A stretch of 42,756 nt of DNA, taken from positions 113,840-156,595 of the forward strand of contig JAOXNS010000017.1 of assembly GCA_028571305.1 (NCBI GenBank), given 5' to 3'. Source of the DNA: Magicicada cassinii. Taxonomy: Eukaryota > Arthropoda > Insecta > Hemiptera > Cicadidae. Every line of letters starts with the position of its first letter. The first letter of the stretch is position 1. The notes below the pieces were generated by a model. That model did no database searches. It was given only the letters and a program-made list of their open reading frames with translations, and was not told the DNA's origin. Positions 11,431 through 24,212 of this stretch are shown here, one piece after another. The position numbers were made by a program, and so were the translations under genes.

Positions 11431-14400
11431 GCAATAAAATTCATAGAATACTACTATAGACAAACACAAAGTTACACGTACAAATTTTTTCATGGTAATA
11501 TTTTTATGTGACGATCACTATTTTCTGTTCAGTTTCTGCTTACACTTACTAAAAGAGCAACACCTTTCCAGTCATCGTTGAGGAAGTTTGTGGTTATTTA
11601 TGTGCAAACCGCATATATAAAATTGGCTTTCAGGTGAAGTTTATTTAGACACCGGGTAATAGCTTTCTGAAGTTTACTTTCCAAAGCACCGTTTGCCCGT
11701 GTAATACTAACTTCGTTTGAACAATTCTAGGAAAACGTTTATACGCTCCGAACAGAAAACAGACTTTCACATCTTGCTGGTTAAAAGGAGAAGCAGTTTA
11801 CTTGGGTATAAATATACGTAATTACAGAGAATTCTGTTATTTCAATGGGTCAAAATGTTAAAACTAAAACATATTAATCATACGTGACGGCATGCCAAGG
11901 CTGAAATAGATTGATGGTGTAAGTGAGACACAATTTTAACATATTCTGCTCAAACGCCTTATGAAAAACCAAAGAATAATAAAATATTTTGAACTGATAT
12001 TAAAGTTTCAATTGAATTCTTTCATTTTTAGCAGAATATGAATTTAAATTTACAGTAAAAAATTATGGTTTTAATTAAGACAGCATATACATGTCAATAG
12101 CCTATTCTGTGACATTTTGAATTCTTGTCATATGTAGTTCTATCAAATATGTACGGAATTTAGCTGACGTGTTTGGTTGCAACATTCTGGGTGATTGGTG
12201 AGTTTGTCAACGGCAAACATTTGCGCCATCGTGCGGTAAAAAATACTTAGTTAAGTAGCTAATGCATTTGTACTCGTAAGCTGGGGGTGGATATATTTTA
12301 AATAACAACCATTTTCTCAAACAACGAACAGTTGTTTATATTGCGATTGGACAGTTGGTAGTCGGTTATTGCTGCTAGAACAGGTGAAAAGTTTACTGTA
12401 GGGCTACGTCATATGACAGGTAAATTGTTTTGGTCTTATGGGGTTACTAACAATAGATTGTTACTGGATTTGCTAACATGTAAGAAACAGTTACTGCATT
12501 ATCCACTCTTTATGTCTAGTGGGTAAGGTTACTGCATTTACTAGTAGGCATTTAATTTAAATCAATATTTCAACTTTAGGTCTAGATGTAATGTTAGAGT
12601 GTTGCTTACCGTTATTCTAAGACGTTCGTTTAATTAACTGCAAATAAAGTTGCATAGGCTATAAAGAAATTCTGCTTATATGCTACTGCCTGAAAATTTC
12701 GGTGATACTCCAGGATTTCGGACTACCAAAACACACCTGAATGCCTCCAATGATGCGTCATGCTACAAGTTAAATTCAAGAAAAAAAGAAGCACACATGT
12801 GTACACTACTTTCTTAGGATATTTCCTCTGTGATTGTTCCAGTTATCCAGTTCCAGGTTAGTTATTCCAGTAGTGTATTCGGTTTGATGGATTATTATAG
12901 ATAGAATATTCATCAAAGCTAGAAAGTGTAGGCCTAGATGATAACAAAATGTTTAAGTAAAGATCATTTAAAAAATCTGTAGTCCCTAAATAAAAGCGTT
13001 ATTGACAATTATAGCTTCATGAGAGGAGTTACTACAGAATGTCGTGCGCGTCTGAAGTTACTGCTAACTTCTTGCGTGAACTAACAAGTTTGGCCGTAGC
13101 CACATTTTACAGATTCAGAGGTGCGGTCAGATATTTACTTCAGAAGTACTGCAGTTAGTATTTCGGTTACTTCAGATATTAATTTAAGGCAGTATTATTA
13201 TATTTCACACGTTTAATATTTTCATTATTTAAAATTAAAATTTTTAAAAACCATTCGTAGTAGGCTAACTTAATTATTGTATCATTGCCTTTATCATTAC
13301 ATTATCAAAGCACATAATTATGCCCAACGTAGGCCTATATGTTGTTAATAATATTTAATTAAATGTTATGACGTATTTGTACGATGATTAGGCCTAATAT
13401 TGTTCTTTAATACGTCAATAAGTAGGCCTAAATGACTAGACCTATCGTCCGTCCGTGTGTGTGTGTTACATAAACATCAGTATAGTCACAAATAAGCAGT
13501 AGTAGTTTCCTTCATAAATTAAACCCACTGACTCGGTTCGCATGTATGCCTACGCATGTCTTGTGTGTTATTTGTAGGAGCATTTGGTTTTGATTCATCG
13601 TAGAGTTCAGTAATGGCACGACGTATGAGGTAACAATATTTGAAGCGGTATGAGGTCCGCACGAGGTAGTATAACACTTGATTCCCGCAGACGTAACAAT
13701 ATTATTGCAAACTGTAGATACTGTGTGTGCGTACATTGATTCACAAGTGAGCTTCCTGTTATTTGTTTGATTCGTTTCAAGTGTTAGGCCTAACATTCAA
13801 AGTTGAAAATCCGATTCAATTAATAGTACATTGTTGTTAAAAAAAATATATCTCAAGGAAATTTCATTTTAGCTATTCAGTATAGCCTATTGCGTAAGTA
13901 AATTTCATGTCAATAGTTTTTAAAATACGGCAGTAATTCTGGTCGTAACAACCAATAAAATATCCAAAAAGTAATTTGCACTCCCCCACGTTACAGTAAA
14001 CAATATTTTATACGACTAATTAATCCAAAATAATCAAATACTTAAAACTTTTTTGACTGTAGACAAGTTAAAGAAATTTAAATACATTTTTGCCATATTC
14101 TTAAGCCTACCATTGGAGAAGACTGTTAATGAAACCTTTGGTATATAATCGTTGAAGAGGCCTACATCTGGGAAGGCTATCCCTACATGTTCCCTCCATT
14201 ACTGTATGAATTTTAAACCTTCTGTGCAATGAAGAACAAAACGCGCATACGTTTTATAAAAGAAAAATTTTAAACGTTTGTCCATTTATGTCGGTTTAAA
14301 AATCGCGGAATCTTAATTTTGTGTAAATAAGCCTATATGTTCACCTTATTTCTAGAATACTTACTTAATTGATTACGTTCCCGTGACAACTTTACTCTAC

Positions 14401-15622
14401 TTAAGGAAAAATAAATATTTATTTTCAGCTGTACGGCGCACTTTAAATTTTATTTTTTCCTACGTTAAATTTTACGTTCATTGTAATTTGCATAATGGAA
14501 TAAGGCCAAATGGAATATTCTAACATAAATATACAAACAGGCTTCTATCTGACGAGAAAGTTCTAGAATCTATGTCAGTTTAGAAAAATGTTATATAATT
14601 TCAGTCAAACAAAAATCACAAGCTTGTGGCAAACCTCTTTCAAGAAATTAATTATAGGCCTATCAGGTTACATCCATTTCGTCTGCGCGTCCCCAACAAG
14701 GCCTACAATCTCTTATCTTTCGAGTTTTCTTTACGAAAACGTTTCTACGGTCAGAAGGCTCTATCGTCATGTTTGTACTTCTTTAAAACAAATTCGGTAC
14801 ACGTAGGGTGGGATGAAAGAAGCGGTCGTAGTAGAATGCTGAATAACCAATTTAACGGAGAATTACTGGTGTCTTTAAAAAATCATTCACTTTAACAAAA
14901 GATGATATCGGCGGCACCGATAGCGTATTTAAACGATACATAAATAGCTAGTACAAACAGAAATTGATATCATTGACGAAGTAAGTTTCAGTGTTGTTAC
15001 GCATAAAAAAAAAGTTCAGTACATTTAAAGTTTTCACGTTCCTACTTTAAAGTTATTGTCAGTAAATTAAAAAATAAATGTAATCATGTATAACCTGACT
15101 TCTTTTTTGTTTTGTTTTTGATGTACAAATACACTAGTGATCTGGTTTTGCTGTTTACTCTTGAAACGACTATTCCAGAAGGTTGTCCTGAAAATCAGTG
15201 TCGCGTGTGCCTACAGGTCTTGCAAAACTGAAAAAAAAAATAATATGAACGTACAGTCCTACAATCTTTACTTGGAGCAATCTTTGAAGTAAGAACTGAA
15301 AATACTGTTTACGTCTGTTTGGTCGAACACGTGTTCGTCATAGTAAAGACAATTGAGTAACAGAACTTGAGACTCGACGTGTCAATCGAGAGTAGGTAGG
15401 CTAATCGAGCTTCCTACGTCTCTCTTAATATCAACAAAGTTTCCTTAGTTAAACTGTTCTCCCTAGAAACGTGCATTAGTGTAGTTTACTTTAAATTTAA
15501 ACGACCTATATCGTACAATCACGCACAAAACTCAAACTCAAAGGGTTAAGGCGGTACAAACTGGCTTTCTCAGTCGTGTTTCTAGGGTGTAGGCCTATAG
15601 ACTATAAATTAAGGCCTTAGAT

Positions 15623-15639
15623 AAAAAAAAAAAAAAAAA
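15623..15639. repeat. Poly(A) run
   Basis: Seventeen consecutive A residues in the runt intron; no retroposed sequence is recognisable immediately upstream. Confidence 0.85.
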
Positions 15640-15685
15640 TCACTCAACAAACAGGAAGAAACATTGTATGGTCCGACATTTGCGA

Positions 15686-15721
<36 letters not shown>
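15686..15721. repeat. (AC)n microsatellite
   Basis: About 18 uninterrupted AC units. The cysteine/valine run in the opposite frame is an artefact of it. Confidence 0.95.
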
Positions 15722-15723
<2 letters not shown>

Positions 15724-16749
15724 GTATGCATATTAACATATAACTTATGATTCCACGTTCAGGACAGACTTCCTCTACTGCACCAATTGCGTAGTTCAAA
15801 AATTTCAGAAACGACTGAAAGCTTCTAGTCACTCCCTACGTGATGCGTTGAATACACACTGAGTTATACTAAACTTTTGAGGCATAAAACAAAACCAAGA
15901 TAGAAACTGCGGACTAGAAATGCTTCATCGTGACAATGATCATGACACTGACTGACTCGGAAAATATAAACATGCCTGAAACCAAAACACGTAACTAGTA
16001 TAAATAATAATAACATGGCAACTAAAATCGCCGAATCAGATAGGCCTACATTACGGATTTATTTGTCATATACGAACAGTTGCAATCTAATTAAAAACCC
16101 TTTCAGAATAACGCATCGTTGAAATTTGTCATCAAATTGTGTTATAATTTACTTCAGACAAGCTTCCTTTGTTACTGTTTGTTATTATAATCGCAAAACT
16201 TCGTATTTTAATGAAGAGACATTGGCATACGGTTACGTAGAGGTTTGCTAACAGATTTACTTGGACCAACGTGCATAACGAGTTCACGTACACATATAAG
16301 CTATAGTGTGCTTATTTGACGACATGTTGCACGTGATTTTAAATTCATCTACTCGCTTTTACAAATTCAAGTCTGTAGAAAAGATATCTGCGTAGACATT
16401 ACTGGTAAGTTACAATGGTTCCGTTTGATTGCGAGGAAAGAGCGCCGTAGCCTATCAGCTGTAAGGGGTAAAAACGATTTGTTGGCACATACTGTATTAT
16501 TGCCTGATATAATATTTTGAAGCAATAAATAAAGGCGTTCCAATTTGTCAATACGTATTCCAGGATTTATTAAAAGTAGGCCTGCTTCAAAATATTCCAG
16601 TCTCCACAAACATATAAACATAAAAGTTCTATCAAACACACGTATAGGCATAAACACAAAACACACAGAAACAGCGTAGCCTATATCGTAGTTTTTTTTT
16701 TATTTCTGCGACACACAGCTCTATGTGGAGAAATTCAATAGTCTATAGG

Positions 16750-16885
16750 TTCTGCTTACTTGCAGAAGAAATCTTACAATATTTAATTGTGAATAAGCCT
16801 AAAGTAAACACAAAACTGGATGTCGTATGGGCTTTATAGTAAAAATAACGCTTATTTGTAAATGGCTATGGATATAGGGATCTAC
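16750..16885 (+). repeat. Direct repeat, copy A (~135 bp)
   Basis: Begins TTCTGCTTACTTGCAGAA, a small stem-loop with 6-bp arms, and continues through AAACACAAAACTGGATGTCG to about 16885. It matches copy B at 17726 at close to 90% by eye. No coding potential or transposase is associated. Confidence 0.85.
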
Positions 16886-17725
16886 ATTGTTTGTTGACGT
16901 TTCAGTTCCAGTTGTCACAGGAAGACAATGGGCGAACCCGCTGGACACCTAGATGTTTTGAACCTCCACTGAATTTCATATTCGGACGCATTTAGGACAC
17001 TACTTCTTAATACCGTAGCTAGTGGCAAATAGGGTAGGCTACATGACGCGTCCATCCGTTGTGGTCCTACAGAAGTATGCAGTCTATACATTAAGGTATA
17101 GACCTAAATTACAGCAGCGGCTCTTAAAGAAGAGTACGTAACGGATTTTCGAAGCTGCGCCAATAGTTGTAATCTGTTTATCGTATCCACCAGCTAGAAA
17201 TTACGTTCATGTAGGCCTATAGGTAGCCTACACTCAGTTACGGAGACACACATTCCTGGAGTTTTCCCATCTCTCAGGTAATCCTGAAATATTTTTCTAT
17301 TAGGCCTACTTAATCCATTGGAATTAAAAGTGCTTTTGCAAGCGAAAAAGTTAAAAAAAAAGACACCTCAAACCGATTGTAATTAAGATCTGTGACATCT
17401 GTATAATCAAAACTACATAATTTATGCCAATTCTACATACTCAATTATAAATAAGAGTGTAGGCTATACATATTTGTGTGTTTGTAAACTGTAATCCATA
17501 AGTTTGTTATAAGTCGGCCTATAATATAAATTAGCCTATAAAATTTTTGTTACTCATAATATTGTGACGTCCAATTCATATAAATTCTTACATAGCTTAA
17601 TAGCCTACTTGTATGTAGCTTCTCAAGTGTAGGCCTACATACGGCTGGCAATTATTTTATACATTATTAAAATTAAAATCATGTGTGTATATAGGTATAC
17701 ATAAAGAAATCCAATATCGTATAAC

Positions 17726-17862
17726 TTCTGCTTACTTGCAGAAGAAATCTTAGAATAGGATATAATTGTGAATAAGCCTAATGTAAACACAAAACTGGAT
17801 GTCGTATGGGCTTAATATTAAAAAAGACACGCATTTGTAAACTGATATTGGATGTGGACCTA
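17726..17862 (+). repeat. Direct repeat, copy B (~135 bp)
   Basis: Same orientation as copy A, offset by 976 bp. The left halves are almost identical apart from a short indel region near 17757; the right ends drift. The copies could be ends of a short non-autonomous element, or two insertions of one repeat family, or products of a segmental duplication. Confidence 0.85.
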
Positions 17863-17912
17863 TAAGTAGGTATGATGTATTTTACATGCAAGCGTGTACT
17901 GTAAGCCTATAG

Positions 17913-18384
17913 GCGCGCACGCGCGCGTGAACACACAAATGTGTAGGCCTATATGTTTTATAGCATGTGTGCGTCAATGTAATTTGCTTATAATTAGGCC
18001 TATATGTGCATTCCCTACATAGGTCCATTTATTTCACGTTACGTTACGTTATTTTATAGCCTATCTAGGGTCTATATAAAATGTTTATATTGATAAACAA
18101 TTATATAATCTCTGAATAACTATAGAATACTGATACGCAGCATTTTAACAGTCCTGAAATATTACAAGTTCAACCTTAGTTATCAGTTTTACATTTCTAC
18201 TAACAAATGTTAATTCTTAATTCGTATTAGGTATACGCACGCGTGCGCACAATTGTCTCATCAGACTTGTGCTTTTTTATATTTAAAAATTACTGGGAAA
18301 CGTTTGCTTTGGTAACAGTTTCTTTACATTAATGCATATGCATATTCTGAGTGGAAATCAGTGTGCGCGCGCGTGCGTGTACAT
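17913..18384. repeat. Three alternating purine-pyrimidine tracts
   Basis: GCGCGCACGCGCGCGTG (17913-17929), ACGCACGCGTGCGCAC (about 18235-18250) and GTGTGCGCGCGCGTGCGTGT (18361-18380) lie within 470 bp in otherwise AT-rich DNA. Such tracts can adopt Z-DNA. They sit 1.0-1.5 kb inside the runt intron. Confidence 0.7.
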
Positions 18385-19387
18385 GCGAGTTGTTAGTGGT
18401 AACGAGATGTTAATGACCTACATGCCACTGTTCACGAGCAGCGAACATAATTGGAACGATTGACTGTTTCTCGTGAAGGCGACTTCCCTGTTGGTTATTT
18501 AAATGTTAAACAAATAAATTTGCATTCGAGTAATGACTGTAGCACTCCGTTACCTAAATGATATTAGTAGGCTAAACGGTAGATGCAAGTTAGCGATGTA
18601 GTCCTATACAGGAGGGCTAGTGACGTCTAAGCTACTCTTTCAATGTTTTCGTAAAATAAAACTAGCGGAATATAACAATTACCGTTTACGGGAAAATTAA
18701 GTTGATCGTACGTTTTGGTAAGTAGTCTACTGTTGGCTGATTATCAGCTGTGAAATAAAAAACCAACATTCAGTGAAGTATTTTAATCCGACCTTCATTA
18801 TTTTTCGTTTTCAGTCTTAATTGGGCTTATTCGTAGTTCCACGATAGAATCCTATTTCACTGATTCATCGATTTAATAAGAAGTAATTCAGACTCTCCCA
18901 AGTCTGTCACATAAGATCGAACCATTTTTACTTACAAAGGTTATGGGAGGATAGGAGAAACTTAGAAAGGTTACCGTATTGGAAAACATTTAACTTTTTT
19001 ATGAATAAACTGACAAATTTCCTTCAGGAAAATAGGCATACTACCTTTTTTATGTAGTGTTGGTCCAATGCATCTCGAATGGAGGAGTTAATAGTAGTCA
19101 AAATTCTCAAGATTATTATTTCTAATATTTTACGATTAATGACTGAATATTTCGTACTTCTAGAGTACTTGGTGATAACGAGTGCTGTAAACTATTAAAA
19201 CTACTTTCACAGTTCGCGGTGCGCTAAGTGCCCTAAATGTGCACGAAAGCCCTACCTTACACAATTTCTCCCACCCCTCCGCGCTCTCTAACTCGTGAAA
19301 TGTGTTTTGTGTGTCTTTACACAGAGGTAGCTATATCGCTGTTAACTGATAAACAAATGACTCAGGAGCATTAGACCTAACACTTTA

Positions 19388-19759
<372 letters not shown>

Positions 19760-20199
19760 TTACTTTCACTATGAAGTTTTTATTTTAATTATTTTTTAAC
19801 GAATAACTTTTATATTAGTTTACTATAAAAGTATTTTTGTGTATTTATTTACTTATTATCACAAGAATAACATTTTAAAAAACAACAATACGCGGGCAGG
19901 ATTTTTTATTACGTTTGCTGAGCGTGACTATTCTTAAGTATCGATCACTGGTGACCTAATTTAATTTCTGAACTAAAAAAGTTTCAGTCCGCAAGTTAGT
20001 GTAATCGTGTGACCACAACACTTTGTATACATACACACGCACACAAACATACACACTTAAGACGTTTGGAACAGACGCGCGGGGGTTTACAAAACTTATC
20101 ACGAGTTATGCCGAACTCTACCGAAAACCTGTCGTATACTAGATCTGGTCGTGTCGCCAATCGACACTCTACTGCCAGTTGTCGCTCAAAAACAAGTCA

Positions 20200-20460
20200 G
20201 AATCGCCACTTTTTTTCCACCGCGCCACTCCCCACCTCTATTCCTTTTTCGTCAATATTCTTTCTCCCCCTCCACTGAATTTTTTCCGCACGCCTGTGAG
20301 TGAGTGCGAGCGAGACAGAACAATCTCCCCTCCAATCCGCGTACCGTGGTTTGTGTCGGTGACCACCCGCCCGCGTTTTGCGGCCAACCGGCGAACTAAA
20401 ACCTTTTTCCCTCTCCCTTCCGGTAGAAAGAAAGTGCCAAAGAGGGAGCACTAGTCCCCT
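20200..20460 (-). promoter_or_regulatory. GC-rich patch upstream of the runt-like gene, possible promoter or leader
   Basis: Base composition here is clearly more GC- and CpG-rich than its surroundings, with runs such as CCGCCCGCG and GCGGCCAACCGGCG. It lies 460-720 bp upstream of the runt start codon. Open frames on both strands through it look like by-products of low stop density. Promoter or 5' leader is the simplest reading; no clear TATA or initiator stands out. Confidence 0.3.
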
Positions 20461-20795
20461 CCCATCATTAGCCCCTTCGTTATTAATTCCTTGAAGTCTG
20501 TCAGACACCTTGTAGAGTAAACCTCATCACGTGACCTGCCAATTCTTCGTATCCGTCTTTGCCTTACACTCTGTTTGCGTGGAACCTCAGCTGTCAAAAC
20601 ATTTCCTACCGTTCTGTATTCAAGGCGAATTCTACTCACTTTTTTTAAAAGGAAAATTATTGTAACCGCATTGGCACTTTTCGCTAGTGGAATTTTGTAG
20701 CTCGTAAGGGTACTAACGAAGCACGTTTACCATTTACGTGTAGACCTATATTCTTCCACCTTCAGTTGTAGGCTACTCACAGACAGAGAAACAGT

Positions 20796-20796
<1 letters not shown>

Positions 20797-20833
<37 letters not shown>

Positions 20834-20835
20834 TG
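20797..20835. repeat. (AC)n microsatellite with GTGTG end
   Basis: About 17 AC units followed directly by GTGTG, giving a short foldback; it lies 1.06 kb upstream of the runt start codon. Confidence 0.95.
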
Positions 20836-20956
20836 GATTGGACATTGAGGAAAACGTCTTTGCAGTCAATGTAAGCACAAACAATTAGGAATTACCACCG
20901 CTTGTTAGCTTGTGATTGCGTGTATACGTAGGTACTCGCAATACGATCCTGGCGAG

Positions 20957-21919
20957 TAGGCCTACACCCATTAGTCTAAGAACACCACAGACTTATGTAA
21001 CGCAATCTCAGGTAGGCCTACGGGAATTGAAACATAATAGGCGCTGTCATGACGTTAATACAGACCTACTTGGCTTTTCGATCAGTTCAAGAGACTTGTT
21101 TTTATTTCCATTTTGTATTTTATGTCATAATTCATATTAACATTTTCTACACTTTAGAAATTATAAAGAAAATATTAGGCCTATGTTTTACGTATTGAAT
21201 TAGAATGTCACTACATAATGTCAGAAACCTTAGACTGTAATAGTCCTGAGTTTGTAGTATGTTAACAGAATATTATGTTGTCGTTGTCAACATCACCACG
21301 AGCTGTAGGCCTAGGTTACATCTTCCTCATGGTGCTGCAGCCACTTGCTATCGGTTTCCTCGTCTTTGCCTTCGCTTGGTGCGTTCACGGCTATTACCCA
21401 AGCATAACCCCTGTTCTTACTAATAAAATTCTCTCACGTATAGGCTTATAGGCCTACGTGAAGGACTCTACCTAGTTCTTCTACCTAGCATCAACTACCT
21501 CTAAAAATCTTCTTCTACGCTACTAGGCCTAGGCTATATAGGAGTATATAGACTATCATTGCAACGTTATCTCCTATTCCTTTTGTGCCTCATTGTTTCT
21601 TTGTCGTTTCTGTTGGTACAGTGATATTCACTCTTGTAGTCCTAGTCGGCTTCACAAGTTCCTCTTTATTTAGTCCAAGACCTTCCCTTGTAAAGATTTA
21701 TTGCGTCGTGGCAGTTCCTACTATAGCCTGTTATGTAGGTTTGAGAATTTGGTAATGACACACAGAGATATGAGTAGCATTCAAGCTGCGTTCTGTGAAG
21801 CAAGAGTACACGAGCAGATAGAATAGGTAGGCCTAATGAGGATGAATGAGATTATTTATTTCCGTGTACCCCATGTATACACGTGGAGTAGATAAACTAT
21901 TTGTCGCGAGATAGGCCTA
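20957..21919. repeat. Cluster of eight TAGGCCTA palindromes
   Basis: Exact TAGGCCTA octamers start at 20957, 21013, 21176, 21306, 21449, 21524, 21828 and 21912, eight in 963 bp. Several extend to GTAGGCCTAC or ATAGGCCTAC. About 29 occur in the whole window by hand count. A second dense set lies at 12.93-18.0 kb (13 copies) in the runt intron. They are not in tandem and spacing is irregular. Confidence 0.85.
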
Positions 21920-22099
21920 CCTGTTAAGGAAAGAAACGCGTGTTGGTCCCACGAAGTTAGGGCTACACACCGAATCGTGTGCCTCTGAGGCAATAAACCT
22001 CACGTATGCTGCGCCTCATGCACACTTAGCGTAAGTTGAGACAGCGGTAGCTACAGGAAAATGACATCGTATTAGGTTTGTCTGTGCTTTGTGAAACAT

Positions 22100-22240
22100 T
22101 GTACTGTGGTTAGAGGAGGTTCCGACGTCGCGTACGCCCGCGATGAAGACAGCGACTCACCGCGAGGTGAAAAGAGAAACAGATTAAGTTAAAGGCGTCT
22201 GGGCGAGGGCTCCAGGCCCTGTAGCTGCTTCACTGGGTAC
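22100..22240. promoter_or_regulatory. CpG-rich patch between the Runx genes
   Basis: About ten CpG dinucleotides in 60 bases (GACGTCGCGTACGCCCGCG and following) within AT-rich DNA. A TGTGGTT Runx-type site lies at 22105-22111. It is a candidate enhancer or distal promoter on composition alone. Confidence 0.25.
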
Positions 22241-22379
22241 GCAGTATTACTGGATTTAAAAAATTTTGAAATTAAAAAATTATAACCAATGAGAAATTTG
22301 TACAATCTATCTTCAGAAACTTAAAATAAATTATTTTATTGTTAAGGAAGGATAGAGCATTGTCCGGTTCTATGTACGA

Positions 22380-22467
22380 ATGTGTAAGAAGAGAGAAAGA
22401 GAGGGGAAGAGTGTGAAAGTGCGATGGAGGTAGGTAGGAAGGAGAGATAGGAAATGAGGGAGAAGGG

Positions 22468-22513
<46 letters not shown>
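22380..22513. repeat. GA-rich region ending in pure (AG)n
   Basis: A purine-rich lead (22380-22470) runs into about 21 uninterrupted AG units (22471-22513). GAGA-factor could bind such tracts; it lies almost midway between the two Runx start codons. Confidence 0.92.
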
Positions 22514-22514
<1 letters not shown>

Positions 22515-22873
22515 GTTACTTTAACCATGCGGTTCGCTGCAATTGTGGCTTCTATATAATAGCCTCGGTTGGTTGGTTATCCAGTTGAATTCAGTATTGT
22601 GAGCACCTTTCTGGATTAAGCATGATCTGAATTTAATTAAGGCTACTGACACTGACTCTGTAGGAATTTACAGACCTAATTACTAAATTTTAGTAATATT
22701 AGTATATACTAAATTTTATTTATAGGGAAAACTACCAGACCTGTAGATTAGTTAAGAATAGATTATGTATCTATGAACATATTACTTGAATGTTATGAGA
22801 ACTTGAATGTTTGTCAAAAGATTTTTGAATTTTAAATCTCTCTGGTACCTATTAAAAATGGAAGATTTTCATC

Positions 22874-22973
22874 NNNNNNNNNNNNNNNNNNNNNNNNNNN
22901 NNNNNNNNNNNNNNNNNNNNNNNNNNNNNNNNNNNNNNNNNNNNNNNNNNNNNNNNNNNNNNNNNNNNNNNNN
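22874..22973. other. Assembly gap (100 N)
   Basis: Exactly 100 N between the two Runx genes. The true distance between the start codons is therefore uncertain, and control DNA could be missing. Confidence 0.99.
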
Positions 22974-24063
22974 ACGTCGATTGCCGAATATTCAGACAAC
23001 AGGCGTGGGTCCATTACAGTGATCGTGCTACTTTCTCAATCAAAACAGATTTCATATTACGTAATACAATATAACCATCCTGTAACGTACGTAAACTTAT
23101 ATGTAAAACATTTTCTTACATTTGTTTAGTATTTCCAATATGATGTACGAAAATATATGTAAGAACATTGAACCTGTTGTTTAAGAATAACATTGCCTAT
23201 ATTTACTAAAGCTTGTAAACCTAATCATATCTATGCTAATGATAATTATAATTACATAAATCCAGTGTCCTTATATTAGTAATGGAACATAGTTACATAC
23301 GCTTAAAATAAAAATTTCAAATGTTTATTAGAAAAACCTACTTTGAGGTGACAAAATATATTATATTTATCTGATTGTTCGGGAAGATACAGTTTTCAAG
23401 GTTGTAACAGATTATTTATGAAGTGACTGAAATAGCATTAATGGAAGTAGTATTGCTACTGTCACTTATAGAAATAGTAAATTCATGGACATTTATATTA
23501 ACTGTTCTGTGATCAAATTAATGTGATTTTTCTATGGTGTATGAACAAAGTGAAGCTTCCAGAGCTGGAAAAAGATTTCCTGACCTGTGTTGGATGTCGG
23601 TAAAGTTAATACGTAACGATGTTCAGCATGATATGAGAAGGATCCGCTTAAACAGGCGGATATTAGTCATTTGTGTAGTTTTCTTGCTGTTCGTATGAAA
23701 CTTACTGTTACTTAATCTTAGGCTAGTTCAATAATTAAGTAACAAATCGTGAAAATTTAGGAACGTTCCACAAGTTTAAGTAAACAAAAATTAACCTATT
23801 TGTGTGGACGTCTTGACAAAAATGTATTGTTATCTTCAAGGAAAGTTACAGACGTGTCTTATAACACTCGGATCCCAAATGCTTGTAACAGAAATTTGTC
23901 TGTACCTGAAGGTAACAATAAATTTTGTCCACGCGTCGGTCGACACCTATAACTTAAATTGTGGTTTGGTCCTATTGATTAACCAAAGCTCGTTAAAATT
24001 CTTTCTTATTTTCAGTTTGCTAATAAAAGAACTCTGGATTAACGAATGTATAATAAAATTATA

Positions 24064-24145
24064 ATTGTATTATAATTATTATTATTATATTAACAATAAC
24101 AATAACAACAACAACTACTACTACTACTACTACTACTATTACTAT

Positions 24146-24176
<31 letters not shown>

Positions 24177-24212
24177 ACAACAACAACCAAATTTAATTAA
24201 ATTTAACCATCA

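Larger units (their letters stand above)
7480..11435 (-). mobile_element. Ty3/gypsy-type LTR retrotransposon, fossil, broken
   Basis: Minus-strand remains of a Ty3/gypsy element, read from high to low coordinates. Gag-like sequence lies around 10750-11330 and beyond the assembly gap (a typical HLKGTAAEWF segment adjoins it). A retropepsin with LIDTGAQ is near 10490. Reverse transcriptase follows across about 9200-10000 (RICLDMRNLNSI and FLGLTGYYRRFAP segments), then RNase H near 8800-9100 (NCDASDYAIG). Integrase lies at about 7950-8450, with an HHCC zinc region and a core containing CIDFLGPLP. Its C-terminal region trails off to about 7.5 kb. No envelope gene and no long terminal repeats could be recognised, so both ends are uncertain. 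The element is interrupted in several places and looks inactive and moderately old. An ATT microsatellite has grown inside it. It lies in the same orientation as the runt gene, within its inferred intron. Confidence 0.88.
12930..18005. repeat. Second TAGGCCTA-rich stretch in the runt intron
   Basis: Thirteen exact copies, near 12933, 13331, 13391, 13420, 13785, 14656, 15591, 16042, 17213, 17302, 17632, 17945 and 17996, plus near matches such as AAGGCCTA and TAGACCTA. None occurs from about 4.8 to 12.9 kb, which includes the gypsy fossil. Confidence 0.75.

Noticed and set aside
13512-13796. 94-residue minus-strand open frame
   Set aside because: No motif or coding-like pattern; it contains a TAGGCCTA copy and looks like chance in AT-rich intron.
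20009-20508. Overlapping open frames on both strands upstream of runt
   Set aside because: They arise because the stretch is GC-rich and stop-poor. No domain is visible, and the location fits promoter or leader better.
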